A DNA stretch of 64,000 bases from Acidihalobacter ferrooxydans (GCF_001975725.1 NZ_CP019434.1:868001-932000), one strand, 5' to 3'. Numbered from the stretch's first letter, positions 51,551 to 62,922 are shown. Numbers and translations: made by a program. The notes: generated from the letters alone by a model not told the origin.

Positions 51551-52465
51551 ATGATGGCGATGGATACACAGGAACTGCGCACCTTGCGCGATTTGATGCG
51601 CTGGGGCGCAAGCCGCTTTGCGGCGGCAGGGCTCGGTTTCGGGCACGGTCTGACGGGCGCGCTGGACGAGGCGGTCTATCTGGCGCTGCACGCTGTGAAC
51701 CTGCCGCCGGATACGGATGCGTCGTGGTTCGATGCGAGGGTGACGCAGGACGAGCGCGCGGCGATCCTGCACCTTTTCGGCCGGCGCATCGACGAGCGTA
51801 TACCGGCAGCCTATCTCACGCACGAGGCCTGGTTTGCCGGGCTTTCGTTCTATGTCGACGAGCGCGTTCTGGTGCCGCGTTCACCCATCGCCGAACTCAT
51901 CGAGCAGGGCTTCGAACCCTGGCTTGTGCCCGATGCGGTGACACGTGTGCTTGATATTGGCACGGGCAGTGGCTGCATCGGTATCGCCTGCGCCTATGCC
52001 TTTGCGCAAGCACAAGTCGATCTGGTCGATGTGTCGCCGGATGCGTTGGCTGTGGCGCAAATCAATATCGCCCGCCACGACTTGCATGGGCGCGTGCGGA
52101 CCGTCGAGTCAAATCTGTTTGCAGGGGTAGCCGGGGAACGTTATGACCTGATCGTCAGCAATCCGCCCTATGTGGATCGCGAGGACATGACCGATCTGGC
52201 CGAGGAATACAGACATGAGCCGGAACTGGGACTGGCGGCCGGCGAAGAGGGGCTGGATATCGTGCTTCCGATGTTGCGCGAGGCAGCCGATCACCTTAAT
52301 CCCGGGGGGCTGCTGGTGGTCGAGGTGGGCAATAGCGCAGGGGCACTGGGCGAGCGTCTTCCGGCGTGTCCCTTGACCTGGCTGGAGTTCGCGCGCGGCG
52401 GGCTCGGAGTATTCGCGATCACTCGCGAACAGTTGCTGGATAGGAAATGCGCTTGGCCCGGATAG
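51551..52465 (+). CDS. prmB: 50S ribosomal protein L3 glutamine methyltransferase PrmB
   Basis: A 304-residue SAM-dependent N5-glutamine methyltransferase that modifies L3 during ribosome assembly. The SAM site is VTRVLDIGTGSGCIGIACAY, and the amide-binding NPPY motif is in LIVSNPPYVDREDMTDLAEE. The N-terminal helical domain (ELRTLRDLMRWGASRFAAAG) and LTHEAWFAGLSFYVDERVLV with VPRSPIAELIEQ are typical of PrmB rather than PrmC. Starts ATG 51551, 51554 or 51560 are all possible. A DR2 element begins right after the stop. Confidence 0.92.
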   Translation: MMAMDTQELRTLRDLMRWGASRFAAAGLGFGHGLTGALDEAVYLALHAVNLPPDTDASWFDARVTQDERAAILHLFGRRIDERIPAAYLTHEAWFAGLSFYVDERVLVPRSPIAELIEQGFEPWLVPDAVTRVLDIGTGSGCIGIACAYAFAQAQVDLVDVSPDALAVAQINIARHDLHGRVRTVESNLFAGVAGERYDLIVSNPPYVDREDMTDLAEEYRHEPELGLAAGEEGLDIVLPMLREAADHLNPGGLLVVEVGNSAGALGERLPACPLTWLEFARGGLGVFAITREQLLDRKCAWPG

Positions 52466-52572
52466 TGTGCAACCTTCCCGCGTTCTCGCGGGTCTCGTGA
52501 TCCCACGCAGAAATTTCCACGTTCGGCCGTCATCACCGAGACGCCGTTTCTGCGTGAATCCCTTTGCGCAGC
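52466..52572 (-). repeat. DR2 dispersed repeat, second locus
   Basis: Read on the minus strand it aligns with 47338-47450: GGGATTCACGCAG, GGCGTCTCGGTGATGACGGC, CGAACGTGG and CCCGCGAGAACGCGGG. On the plus strand the hairpin CCCGCGTTCTCGCGGG (52487-52502) lies directly after the prmB stop, as in epmB. It probably works as a terminator. Confidence 0.58.
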
Positions 52573-52795
52573 CAATATCCGCTGCGCTATCTGCGCACAT
52601 TGGGGCGTCTCGAAAAACGTCACGCGCAAGTTCGAGCGCAAGGCGGCGCACAGTGGCGTGAGCTGCGCGCGAGGGTGGCTTTTCCGGATCGGTTTCACAC
52701 CGGGCTGCCACGGGCCGTGCAACGCCAATGGCCCCAGCGCGGGAGCGCGAAGCATGCGCATCGCAGGGTCGCCGGGTGAATCACGTACATGCTGA
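52573..52795. other. Gap without a recognisable gene
   Basis: Short open frames on both strands show no family signature, Shine-Dalgarno site or conserved look. The composition is ordinary. Together with the DR2 element this makes a 330-bp space between prmB and a hairpin. Confidence 0.4.
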
Positions 52796-52827
52796 GCCGG
52801 TTGCATGCGTATTCGCATGCAACCGGC
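52796..52827 (-). terminator. 14-bp-arm hairpin after the parvulin lipoprotein gene
   Basis: GCCGGTTGCATGCG (52796-52809) is perfectly inverted at 52814-52827 around TATT. It lies 8 bp beyond the stop of the minus-strand gene. No long T tract follows, so efficiency is uncertain. Confidence 0.6.
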
Positions 52828-52835
52828 CGTGCGGA

Positions 52836-53747
52836 CTAGTTATGACTGGGCGCCACAGCGCTCGTATGGCCACTGGTGCTGGTGGCGGATGCGGTCGGTG
52901 CCGTCTTCGGCAGATCGATGGTGATCTTGGCCTTGGACTGCAATGATTGCACATATTTTTCAATGGCTTGCTGCGTCAACAACGTCTGAATGCGCGACTT
53001 GACCTGCGCGAACGGCGGGGGAGTGACCTTGCGGGTGTTCTGGAGCAGGATGACATGCCAGCCAAAACGGGTATGCACAGGCGTTTTGGTGTATTCGCCC
53101 TTTTTCAGTTTTTCCACCGCCGCGGCGAACGGTGGCACCATCGTTTGCGCTGTGAACCAACCCAGTTCGCCCCCCTTGGATGCGGATGGAGCGGTCGAAT
53201 ATTTTTTCGCCAGAGTGGCGAAGTTGGCGCCCTTGTTCAGGTCGGCAATGATTTTTTCAGCCTCGGCTTTGGTCTTGACGAGAATATGCGCCGCCTTGTA
53301 TTCCTCCTGGCCGGACTGTGCGGTCAGTTGGTCGTATTCCTGCTTCAGCTCAGCATCAGAATATTTTTTCGCGCCGAATTTCTGCTGCAGCAAGGCTTCG
53401 ATCAGGGTGTTGGCGCGTTGCTGTTCGATCTTGGCGTGGATGCTGGGCTGTTTGTTGATACCTGCCGCGATGGCGGCCTGCTCCAGCAGGCGCATGTCGA
53501 CGAGTTCCTGTAAGAGAGCTTTTTCGCTGAGTTTGACGTTCGGTAACTGAGCCGCACGTACGGTGCGGTAAGCGTTCAGGTCGGCCTGAGTGATCGCCTT
53601 GCCGTTGACGGTGGCGACGGTCGGGGAGCTGGCCGCAGGTGTGCTCGGCGTGCTGCTTTTGCTGCTGTCGGTTTTGGTCTGGCAGCCGCCGAGCAGGCCG
53701 AGGCTGAGCACCAGCGCCAGACTTGCGTAGGTCATGCGTTTGTTCAT
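52836..53747 (-). CDS. Parvulin-type peptidyl-prolyl isomerase lipoprotein
   Basis: A 303-residue secreted foldase. The lipoprotein signal ends LGLLGGC (lipidated Cys22), followed by a Ser/Thr/Ala linker. A SurA-N-like helical region (VATVNGKAITQADLNAYRTV, LLQELVDMRLLEQAAIAAGI) leads into the rotamase domain (EEYKAAHILVKTKAEAEKII, YSTAPSASKGGELGWFTAQT, PVHTRFGWHVILLQ). The tail is again low complexity. It resembles PrsA or the EpsD-type isomerases that fold exported proteins. The linker length and double low-complexity ends are slightly unusual. It is transcribed alone. Confidence 0.88.
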   Translation of the reverse strand: MNKRMTYASLALVLSLGLLGGCQTKTDSSKSSTPSTPAASSPTVATVNGKAITQADLNAYRTVRAAQLPNVKLSEKALLQELVDMRLLEQAAIAAGINKQPSIHAKIEQQRANTLIEALLQQKFGAKKYSDAELKQEYDQLTAQSGQEEYKAAHILVKTKAEAEKIIADLNKGANFATLAKKYSTAPSASKGGELGWFTAQTMVPPFAAAVEKLKKGEYTKTPVHTRFGWHVILLQNTRKVTPPPFAQVKSRIQTLLTQQAIEKYVQSLQSKAKITIDLPKTAPTASATSTSGHTSAVAPSHN

Positions 53748-53831
53748 TTGTGTCGCCCTCTGGGGTTGCGTAGCGGCCGCGCCGCCGCGCGCATAAAAAG
53801 CGCTTAGCCTACCTTTACCGATGCATGCAGG

Positions 53832-54272
53832 CTAGCCGTTTTGCAAAGGTTTACGCATTTCCTGGTGGGCGATGCCGGCTTCCATGAACGGTTCGCTGGT
53901 CACCGAAAATCCGGCGCGGCGGTAGAAGTCGAGCGCCTGGATCTGTGCGTTGAGGATGGCCTCGGCGTACCCGCGCCGGGCGGCGGCTTCAACCAGCACA
54001 TCGAGCAGTGCGCGCCCGACGCGGTGGCCCCGCCAGGCGGCGAGCACGGCGAGACGACCGATGTGCCCGTCCGGGAGCAAGCGCCCGGCGCCGATCGGGT
54101 GGCCATCGTTATCTTCGGCCAGGGCATGTAGCGCGTCGCTATCGTGTTCGTCGAGTTCCAGTTCCGGCGGTACACCCTGCTCGTCGACGAAGACGGTCTG
54201 GCGTACATGGGTGAGTTGCGTGGCATGGTCTTGCCAGGCAACCAGTCTGACGCTGAAGAGCGCGGTGTTCAT
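53832..54272 (-). CDS. GNAT family N-acetyltransferase
   Basis: A 146-residue acyltransferase of the GNAT fold. HVRQTVFVDEQGVPPELELD at the N-terminus, then acetyl-CoA motif A in IGRLAVLAAWRGHRVGRALL, and ILNAQIQALDFYRRAGFSVT with FMEAGIAHQEMRKPL at the end are typical of the ElaA-like group, whose substrates are unknown. The ATG overlaps the roxA stop, so it is the third member of purB-roxA-GNAT. A role linked to ribosome modification is conceivable but not shown. Confidence 0.85.
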   Translation of the reverse strand: MNTALFSVRLVAWQDHATQLTHVRQTVFVDEQGVPPELELDEHDSDALHALAEDNDGHPIGAGRLLPDGHIGRLAVLAAWRGHRVGRALLDVLVEAAARRGYAEAILNAQIQALDFYRRAGFSVTSEPFMEAGIAHQEMRKPLQNG

Positions 54273-55473
54273 GCATCTATTCCGGTGTTGATGGTGTCGG
54301 TGTCGGGGATGTGGGCTTCGAGGATGCCACGTTGCAGCAGCCAGAGCAGCAGCGCGGTGGCAGGCTCATCGAGCCTGTTCAGTATCTGCCCGGCGCGATA
54401 GTCGCGCTCGCGGCACAGGTATTCGATCAATGGCCGGTTGCAGGCCGGCAGAGTGCGCATCTCGCCGTCAGCGAAGCATCGCACGGTGTCGGTTTCCGCA
54501 AACCAGGCCAGACGGGCGGCCGGGTTGCGATGCAGGGCTGCGCCAGCGCGCAGATGCGCCAGGAGATCGTCGGCCTGCCAGTCGGGCGGTTCGGGATACA
54601 AGCTGGCGAGGTCGGCGCGCGGTTCGGTGACGTAGCCGGCGAACCAGCGCTCCAGCGCGGCGTCGTCGACCGTTAATGCGTTGCGCAGCAGGGCGACGGC
54701 GCGCGCGCGGGCGGTCGCGTCGATTTCACCGGGGTTGGTCTGGGGCATCAGGCCGGGGTCGGCGTAGCGCAGCGCCGGGTCGAGGCGCGCGACGGCATCG
54801 TCCAGCCAGGCGCCGAGTAGCTCTTGCTGGCTGGGTGCGCGGAAGCCGATCGATGCGGTCATGCAGTCGTCGAGCGCAACGCCGTGGTGGGCGATGTGTG
54901 GTGGCAGGTAGAGCATGTCGCCGGGCTCGAGTACCCACGTCTGCTCGGGCGTGAAGTCACGCAGGATGTGCAACGCGGTGTCGGGCAGTCGATTGTCCGC
55001 AGCGACGGGGCGGGTGTCGATCTGCCAGCGGCGGTGGCCCTGCAGTTGCAGCAGGAACACGTCGTAAGCATCGGTGTGCGGGCCGACCGAGCCTTGTGGT
55101 GGCGCATAGCTGATCATGAGGTCGTCGATGCGCCAGTCGGGAATGAAGCGAAACGGGTCGATCAGGGTGCCGAGTTCGGGAACAAATTTTTCCAGATCGG
55201 TGACCAGCAGGCTCCAGTGCGTCTCGGGCAGCTTGGCGAAATCGTCTTCAGTGAACGGCCCGTAGCGCACTGCCCAGGGCGTCGTGCCGTGTTCGATCAC
55301 CAGGCGCGAGGGGATGGCGTCTTCGAGTGCGAGTCCGGCGAGTTCGTCCGGTTCGAGTGGGCTGGTCAGCCCCGGCATGGCCTGGCGTATCAGGAGCGGT
55401 TTGCGCTGCCAGTAGTCGCGCAGAAACTCGGCGGGGGTGAGTCCGCCGAGCAGGGAATATGCATTCGGCGGCA

Positions 55474-55474
<1 letters not shown>
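54269..55474 (-). CDS. roxA: Ribosomal protein L16 arginine hydroxylase (RoxA/YcfD)
   Basis: A 401-residue JmjC-type 2-oxoglutarate/Fe(II) oxygenase that hydroxylates Arg81 of L16 in E. coli. The cupin core has the metal ligands His133 and Asp135 in GPHTDAYDVFLLQLQGHRRW and a later His in MLYLPPHIAHHGVALDDCMT. The N-terminus (GGLTPAEFLRDYWQRKPLLI) and the C-terminal winged-helix region with REDYR-like RDYRAGQILNRL complete the family layout. Length is normal. Start and stop overlap purB and the GNAT gene respectively. Confidence 0.9.
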
Positions 55475-56880
<1,406 letters not shown>

Positions 56881-56973
56881 TTATACCTGCCGATACCGAA
56901 GGCTGCGAAATGCAACGCGGATGCTAAGACCGGAGGTTTCATTTATTTCTGGTGGGGCGCAATGCGTTGGTCA

Positions 56974-57003
56974 TTGACGTACCGACGCAGGCTTGGTTAA
57001 GAT
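56974..57003 (+). promoter_or_regulatory. Putative promoter of the tRNA cluster
   Basis: TTGACG (56974-56979) and TAAGAT (56998-57003) are 18 bp apart, about 85 bp upstream of tRNA-Pro. Two near-identical 16-bp units (GTTAATGATGCCGGAT and GTTAGTGATGCCGGAA) follow at 57032-57066. Confidence 0.45.
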
Positions 57004-57087
57004 TCGCCTCCGGTGCGGTGCCGCCCATGTGTTAATGATGCCGGATCCGCGTTAGTGATGCCGGAATGGCTGCTGCAGGTAGACATT

Positions 57088-57164
57088 CGGGGTATAGCGC
57101 AGTCTGGTAGCGCGCCTGCTTTGGGAGCAGGATGTCGGGGGTTCGAATCCCTCTACCCCGACCA
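57088..57164 (+). tRNA. tRNA-Pro (anticodon TGG)
   Basis: A 77-nt tRNA with encoded CCA. CGGGGTA pairs with TACCCCG; anticodon TGG at 57122-57124; T-loop GTTCGAATC. The C1-G72 start is typical of proline tRNAs. Confidence 0.97.
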
Positions 57165-57188
57165 AACACTCCCGATAGGAAGTTCGTT

Positions 57189-57264
57189 GCGCCCGTAGCT
57201 CAGTGGATAGAGCATTCGCCTTCTAAGCGAACGGTCGCAGGTTCGAGTCCTGCCGGGCGCGCCA
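57189..57264 (+). tRNA. tRNA-Arg (anticodon TCT)
   Basis: A 76-nt tRNA with encoded CCA. Acceptor GCGCCCG (57189-57195) pairs with CGGGCGC (57254-57260); anticodon TCT at 57222-57224, reading AGA; T-loop GTTCGAGTC. Confidence 0.97.
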
Positions 57265-57294
57265 ATCAGTTCGATTTGGTTGCAAAAGGTTTAT

Positions 57295-57371
57295 GGTGGG
57301 CGTAGCTCAGTTGGTAGAGCCCTGGATTGTGATTCCAGTCGTCGTGGGTTCGAGTCCCATCGTCCACCCCA
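57295..57371 (+). tRNA. tRNA-His (anticodon GTG)
   Basis: A 77-nt tRNA including the extra G-1 at 57295 opposite C73, diagnostic for histidine, and encoded CCA. Acceptor GTGGGCG pairs with CGTCCAC; anticodon GTG at 57329-57331. Confidence 0.97.
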
Positions 57372-57384
57372 TACAAAAAATTAT

Positions 57385-57460
<76 letters not shown>

Positions 57461-57465
57461 ATTAA

Positions 57466-57511
57466 CCGTACAAACCGAGGCCCGCCTATGAGCGGGCCTC
57501 GGTTTGTACGG
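57466..57511. terminator. Perfect 20-bp-arm hairpin inside the tRNA cluster
   Basis: CCGTACAAACCGAGGCCCGC (57466-57485) is exactly inverted at 57492-57511 around CTATGA. It starts 5 bp after tRNA-Lys and should end the Pro-Arg-His-Lys transcript. tRNA-Leu follows 41 bp later and would need its own promoter or readthrough. Confidence 0.75.
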
Positions 57512-57552
57512 TGCGTGCGGCATGGTAAAGTCAGCGCCTCGTACATGAATCA

Positions 57553-57638
<86 letters not shown>

Positions 57639-57846
57639 TGTCGACCGAAAGCTGACGGAATTTTCAGAATCACGGGCACGGGTGGTTGGGAAAGTTCCGA
57701 GTGTTTTCCAAAGCTTTCCCCGAATTCTTCATTCAATTCAAGCAATAACCATTCTCCTGTCCCCGCGGTATTTTCTTGCTATATCCGACAGGCTCCTGGC
57801 TCGAAGATCGGTAAGAAGGGCAAACATCTCGCCTGATTCGTGGGGC

Positions 57847-58464
57847 TTATTCCATCTTGCGGCGATGCCAGCGGCGCCAGCCCAGATAGATCAGGCCTGC
57901 AGCTACGGCGATGGCCGCAGCGATCAGGAAGTCGCGACCGAAGGCGCTCATGATGGCGCCCAGATGATCGCCGAGGTAGAACGCGGCGGTGGCCCAGAAT
58001 CCGACCCATAGACCCGCGCCAATTACGTTGTATATGAAAAATTTGAGCGGGGCCATGCCGGAGGAGCCCGCCACCAGCCCGTTGAGCTGGCGTGCGCCCT
58101 CGAAAAACCGCGCCACGATGACGACTTCGGCGCCGAACCGGGCGTAGAAGCGCTCAACTTTGTCGAGTCGCTCGTGGGTGAGTCCGAGCCTGCCGCCCAG
58201 GCGCAGCAACAGGCGTCGACCGCCGAAATGGCCGACGTAGAAGGCCGCGTTGTCGCCGAGCACGGCCGCCGTCCAGCCCACCAGAATGACCTGAAACAGA
58301 GTGAAATCTCCCTTCGAGGCCAGCAGGGAGGCGGCGATAAGCAGGGTTTCGCCGGGCGCTGGCACGCCGAAGGTTTCGAGAAAGAGCCCAATGAATAACG
58401 CCCATAGGCCGTAGTCATGCAGAAACGGTGCAGCGTGTTGCAGCAGAGCATGCAGAGAGGTCAT
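57847..58464 (-). CDS. DedA family membrane protein
   Basis: A 205-residue SNARE-associated/VTT-domain protein. Signature parts are YGLWALFIGLFLETFGVPAP, GETLLIAASLLASKGDFTLF, AAVLGDNAAFYVGHFGGRRL and FYARFGAEVVIVARFFEGAR with GLVAGSSGMAPLKFFIYNVI. DedA proteins are proposed lipid-carrier flippases or proton-dependent transporters of the inner membrane; UppP, in this window, serves the same carrier cycle. The last helix ends in basic YLGWRRWHRRKME. It is monocistronic. The upstream gap 58465-58698 is AT-rich near 58590-58625 and holds no gene. Confidence 0.92.
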   Translation of the reverse strand: MTSLHALLQHAAPFLHDYGLWALFIGLFLETFGVPAPGETLLIAASLLASKGDFTLFQVILVGWTAAVLGDNAAFYVGHFGGRRLLLRLGGRLGLTHERLDKVERFYARFGAEVVIVARFFEGARQLNGLVAGSSGMAPLKFFIYNVIGAGLWVGFWATAAFYLGDHLGAIMSAFGRDFLIAAAIAVAAGLIYLGWRRWHRRKME

Positions 58465-58698
58465 GACGGATAGGTGGCTCGGATTGAGACGATTGACCTC
58501 AATATTGCATCAAGCCGGCTATTGGTCGAGCCGTGAGCGGAGGACATACGCGTGCTTCCTGTGCTGTATGGACGAGAGGTTCGAGGTGTCTCTGAATAAA
58601 AAATACTTTTTGTACAGATAGTTGAATGGTTTTCTTGCCGTTTGGCGGGGTCGTGATTTCACTGCATCGCCGTACTTTCTATGACGGGATGGTCATGT

Positions 58699-60093
58699 TC
58701 ATCTGATCCGGTTCAGACCGTACAGCGCCGCCACGCGATAGGCCTCGGCCATGGTCGGGTAGTTGAAGGTCGTTTCGGAAAAGTAGTTGATGCTGTTCGC
58801 TGTGCCGGGCTGCGCCATGATGGCCTGGCCGATATGGACGATTTCCGAAGCCTGTTCGCCGAAGCAATGAATGCCGAGCAGTTGCCGGGTCTCGCGGTGA
58901 AAGAGCAGTTTCAGGATGCCGACTTTGTGTCCGTCGATCTGCGCGCGCGCCAGATTCTTGAACTCGGCGCGTCCGACTTCGTAGGGGACGTGCTGCGCAG
59001 TCAGTTCGCTTTCGGTTCGCCCGAGAGAACTGATCTCCGGGCTGGTATAGATGCCGGTCGGCACCTCCTCGATCAGTTTCCAGCCGGCTTCGCCCTTGCT
59101 GATGATCTGGCCGACGAAGCGCCCCTGATCGTAACTGGCGCTGGCCAGGGCGGGCGGGCCGACCACGTCGCCCACGGCGAAGATGTTGGGCACTGCGGTC
59201 TGGAAACGGTCGTTGACCGGAATCTGGCCGCGCGCGTCGGCGCTGAGTCCGCACGCCTCCAGCGCCAGCGTTTCGGTGTTGCCGCTGCGCCCGTTGGCCC
59301 ACAGCAGTAGATCGGAGCGCACCTCCTTGCCGGACTTGAGGCGCAGCACCACGCCGCTGTCTTCCTCGACGACTGCGTCCAGGGCCTCGTTGTGCAGAAT
59401 CACCACGCCCTGGTCGCGCAGGTGATAGCTCAGCGCGTCGGTGATTTCATCGTCGAGGAACGACAGCAGCCGGTCGCGCGTGTTGACCAGATTCACCTTC
59501 ATGTCGAGATTGGCGAAGATCGAAGCGTACTCGCAGCCGATCACGCCGGCGCCGAAAATGGTCACGCGCCGAGGCGTGCGATCCAGTTCGAGCACCGTAT
59601 CGCTGTCGACGATCATGGGATGATCGAAGTTCACGCCGGGTGGTCGATAGGGGCGGGAGCCCGTGGCGATCACGATGTTGTCCGCGTGCAGACGCGAGAC
59701 CTTGCCGTGATCGTCGGTGATGCTCAGCGTGTGGGCGTCCTCGAACCGGGCGCTGCCGTGGTACAGCGCGACATGGTTGCGCAGGTAGTAGCGATGGCGC
59801 ATGTCGACCTGCTGGGCGATGGCCTGTTCGGTGCTGCGCAACAGCTTCGGCCACGTCGCTTCGATGGCGCTGGCGGTCTGTGCGAACAGCGGATGGCGCC
59901 GGTAGTCGGCCAGCAGTTGCACCGAGTGGCGCAAGGCCTTGCTTGGAATCGTGCCCTTGTGGGTACAGTTGCCACCCACCTGAGCCTGCATCTCGATCAT
60001 GGCGACACGCTTGCCCTGCTTGCACAGTTTCATCGCCGCGCCCTCGCCAGCGGGGCCGCTGCCGATCACTGCCACATCGTAGCTTGCTGTCAT
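58699..60093 (-). CDS. sthA: Soluble pyridine nucleotide transhydrogenase
   Basis: A 464-residue flavoprotein (Si-specific transhydrogenase) that passes hydride between NADPH and NAD+. The FAD motif is [20 protein letters not shown]. The redox-disulfide region reads [19 protein letters not shown], in which the second Cys of related lipoamide dehydrogenases is Thr, as in known SthA. The NAD motif is [20 protein letters not shown], and [20 protein letters not shown] the second FAD contact. The length is as expected. It sits alone, divergent from nothing and followed by a 234-bp gap. Confidence 0.93.
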   Translation of the reverse strand: MTASYDVAVIGSGPAGEGAAMKLCKQGKRVAMIEMQAQVGGNCTHKGTIPSKALRHSVQLLADYRRHPLFAQTASAIEATWPKLLRSTEQAIAQQVDMRHRYYLRNHVALYHGSARFEDAHTLSITDDHGKVSRLHADNIVIATGSRPYRPPGVNFDHPMIVDSDTVLELDRTPRRVTIFGAGVIGCEYASIFANLDMKVNLVNTRDRLLSFLDDEITDALSYHLRDQGVVILHNEALDAVVEEDSGVVLRLKSGKEVRSDLLLWANGRSGNTETLALEACGLSADARGQIPVNDRFQTAVPNIFAVGDVVGPPALASASYDQGRFVGQIISKGEAGWKLIEEVPTGIYTSPEISSLGRTESELTAQHVPYEVGRAEFKNLARAQIDGHKVGILKLLFHRETRQLLGIHCFGEQASEIVHIGQAIMAQPGTANSINYFSETTFNYPTMAEAYRVAALYGLNRIR

Positions 60094-60267
60094 GTCGTTC
60101 CCTGTCCGTCAGGATAGTTCTGAAGGCAGCGATGGGTGTTGCACCAGACCTCAATGCCATCAGGATGGCCCGTATGATGACACAGTATTTCACGGGCACG
60201 CCTGAGCGCACGGGAAACGCACTGCGGGCCGTTCTTGCGGCCCGCAGTGCGGCGCGCTGTCAACTGG

Positions 60268-62922
60268 TCACAGCTCCCGCAAAGTCGCTACCGGCACCCG
60301 GCTCATGCGCCGTGTGGCGAGCCACAGTGCGGCGACGGAGGCGGCGACCACGCCCGCCAGCAGCAGGCTCAGATAGCCCCACGGCAGGCTCAGGGTTTGC
60401 GGCGGCGGATCGAACACGCCGGTCAACAGCTTGACCAGCATCCATGCGACCGCCAGCCCGGCCGCCGTGCCCAGCACCACGCCGCCGACCAGCACGATCA
60501 GCCCCTCGCTCCAGATGAAGGCCGCCAGTTGCCGTGGCCGCGCGCCCAGCGCATCGAGGGTGGCGAAGACCTTGCGACGTTCGAACAGGCCGAGCGCCAG
60601 CAGCAGGCCCGAGGCGGCGGCCGCGGTCAGCAGGGCGTAGAACAGCTCCAGCCGGGTCAGGCCGCGCAGGTCCAGCGCGGTCAGGCTGGAGCCGATGATG
60701 TGCGCGACCTGGCCGAGATCCTTGACCTGCACACCCGCCACGCCGGCCAACAGCCGACGCGCCTCGGCGGCCACCTGCGCCGGCGGCGCCGCGGTCTTGA
60801 TCAGCGCGTATTCGGCCCCGGAATTATGGGTGGTCTTGGCGATATAGGCAGCATTGGCGACCAGGAAAGAGTCGCGCGGCGCGGTGGGAAACTCGCGCAC
60901 GATGCCGATGAACTTGAACGGAATCGTGTGGTACTGATGCGTGCGCGCATCGAGCAGACGCAGACGCAGCGTGTCCCCCAGGGCGAGCTGGTAGTTGTTG
61001 ACGGTTTCCTGCGACACCAGCACGCCGTTCGGCGTGGCGCGCAGGCGGGCCAGCGTCTGCGCGGCGGTGCTGCCGGGGAAATAGGCGTCGGACAGCGAAG
61101 TCGCCCGCAGCAGGCGGTTCGCCTGAATGCCGTACATGTCCTGCAGATCGGCGCCGACATAGGCATAGCGGTGCTGCATGGGCACTGCCGCCTGCACGCC
61201 GGGCAGCGCCGCCAACGCGCCGAGGTGGGCGCCGGCCGGCGCCGCGCCGGTGCCGAACACGGTGACGTCGGCGCCGTTGGTGAGTTGCGCGTCGACCCGT
61301 GCCTGCCCGTTGTAGGTGGTGTTGAACACTGCCGTCGATACCGCGAAGGCCACGGCCAGCGCGAGCAGCGCGACGCCCACCGCCAGCCGCCGCGACTGGC
61401 GCGCCAGCGTGGCCAGGATGGCCGGCGCGAGCGCCCCGCCGAGCGGGCGCAGCGCGGCGTGCAGCAGGCGGTTGCGGCGGCTGAGCGACAGCCGCGCCAG
61501 CCGCAGGCTGAGCAGGATGCTACCCGCCCAGAACAGTGCCGGCGCGATGAAGGCCTTGTAGTCGATGGCGGTGGCGGCGACGCCTTCGGGCGCCAGCACC
61601 AGTTGATAGCCGCCGCTGGCCGACTGCCACAGGAACAGCCCGCTGGCGACGAGCAGCAGCAGGTCGGGGTAATAGCGCTCCCAGGCGAAAGCGCCGCGCC
61701 GACCGATGCCGCGTCCGGCTTCGGCGACGCTGCTTTGGCGCGCCTGCGCCCAGGCCGGCACCCAGATGGCGAGCAAGGCCAGGATGAGCGCCAGAACGAG
61801 CGCGCCGCCGAGCGCCAGCGCCAGGGCCGCGCCCTGCGGCAGGGCGCCGATGAAGCCGCGCGCGAAGAGGGCGGCAAAGGCCACGCCGAGCACGGCGCCG
61901 GCGACGCCGGTGACGAGCGCCTCGCTGGCGGCCAGCGCGAGCAACTGGCGGGTCGAGGCGCCGCGCACCCGCAGCAGCGCCTGTTCGGTGCGCCGCCGGG
62001 CGGCGTGGGTGGAGGTCACGCCGAGAGTCAGCGCGGTGGCCAGCAGGATGCCGGGCACGCCGAGAAACAGGAACAATACCTGTGCATACGCCGCGTCGGC
62101 GCGCACCGCGTTGAGCCGCGTGCCCAGATTGTCGGCCACCAGCGCCTTGCCGGCCACGCGCGCTTCGAGGTTGTGCGCGGCGCCGCTGATGGCCGTGTAC
62201 GCCTTGAGCGGATCGGCCGGCAGACGGCTCAGATCGACCTTCACATGATATTGCAGCCAGGCGGCGTCCGGGCGCTGTTTGGCCTGCGCGTCGAACAGCG
62301 CATGCCACTGCGCGGCGGGCAGGATCAGCACGTTGTCCGGCGGCGCCTGCGGTTTGGCGCCCTTGGGCAAGCCCACGCCCTGAAACAGCGCGTCGCGGTC
62401 GGGCAGCGTGACGACGCCGCCGATGCGCACCTTGACCGGCGGCAGGCCGACGCGCTGGACGGTGATCGTGTCGCCCGGCTTGACGTGCAGGTTGGCCGCC
62501 GTCTGCTGGGCCACCACGGCGCCGGTCAGCGAGCCGGTGAGCAGGTGGACTTCCTGCGGGAAGGCGTGGCGATAACCCGCGTCGAAGGCGATCGCCTTGC
62601 CCGGGCCGGTGGTCTGGGTGGTACCGCCGGTGGTGGCGACGAAGCCGGCCGTGTTGGCGTAATACACCGCGTGCAGGGCTGTCACCGCGACCGCCTTGCG
62701 GATGTTGGCGGCGACCTGCGCCGGCTGCGCCGCGGGCAGCAGTTGCACCTGCCAGTCGATAGGCACGGCCTGGGCCGCGCGCACGGTCATGCGCGCGGCA
62801 CTGTGGCCGATGAACGCCGCCAGCGAGGCATACAGGGCGACCGCCAGCGCGATGCCGGCGGCGGTGCCCCAGATGCGCAGCGGCGATTTGAACAACAGAC
62901 TTCTGATCCAGAGCAGATTCAT
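60268..62922 (-). CDS. ABC transporter permease, FtsX-like
   Basis: An 884-residue MacB/FtsX-type permease with two FtsX domains. An N-terminal helix (IWGTAAGIALAVALYASLAA) is followed by a periplasmic domain, then a block of helices (VLFLFLGVPGILLATALTLG, AGAVLGVAFAALFARGFIGA), a second helix pair with a large periplasmic region, and C-terminal helices (LFYALLTAAAASGLLLALGL, LLAGVVAASVAALWLATRRM). Such permeases transmit ATP-driven motion outward, exporting lipoproteins or peptides or activating hydrolases, rather than importing solutes. The start ATG 62922 overlaps the stop of the upstream ATPase gene (ATGA). Confidence 0.85.
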   Translation of the reverse strand: MNLLWIRSLLFKSPLRIWGTAAGIALAVALYASLAAFIGHSAARMTVRAAQAVPIDWQVQLLPAAQPAQVAANIRKAVAVTALHAVYYANTAGFVATTGGTTQTTGPGKAIAFDAGYRHAFPQEVHLLTGSLTGAVVAQQTAANLHVKPGDTITVQRVGLPPVKVRIGGVVTLPDRDALFQGVGLPKGAKPQAPPDNVLILPAAQWHALFDAQAKQRPDAAWLQYHVKVDLSRLPADPLKAYTAISGAAHNLEARVAGKALVADNLGTRLNAVRADAAYAQVLFLFLGVPGILLATALTLGVTSTHAARRRTEQALLRVRGASTRQLLALAASEALVTGVAGAVLGVAFAALFARGFIGALPQGAALALALGGALVLALILALLAIWVPAWAQARQSSVAEAGRGIGRRGAFAWERYYPDLLLLVASGLFLWQSASGGYQLVLAPEGVAATAIDYKAFIAPALFWAGSILLSLRLARLSLSRRNRLLHAALRPLGGALAPAILATLARQSRRLAVGVALLALAVAFAVSTAVFNTTYNGQARVDAQLTNGADVTVFGTGAAPAGAHLGALAALPGVQAAVPMQHRYAYVGADLQDMYGIQANRLLRATSLSDAYFPGSTAAQTLARLRATPNGVLVSQETVNNYQLALGDTLRLRLLDARTHQYHTIPFKFIGIVREFPTAPRDSFLVANAAYIAKTTHNSGAEYALIKTAAPPAQVAAEARRLLAGVAGVQVKDLGQVAHIIGSSLTALDLRGLTRLELFYALLTAAAASGLLLALGLFERRKVFATLDALGARPRQLAAFIWSEGLIVLVGGVVLGTAAGLAVAWMLVKLLTGVFDPPPQTLSLPWGYLSLLLAGVVAASVAALWLATRRMSRVPVATLREL

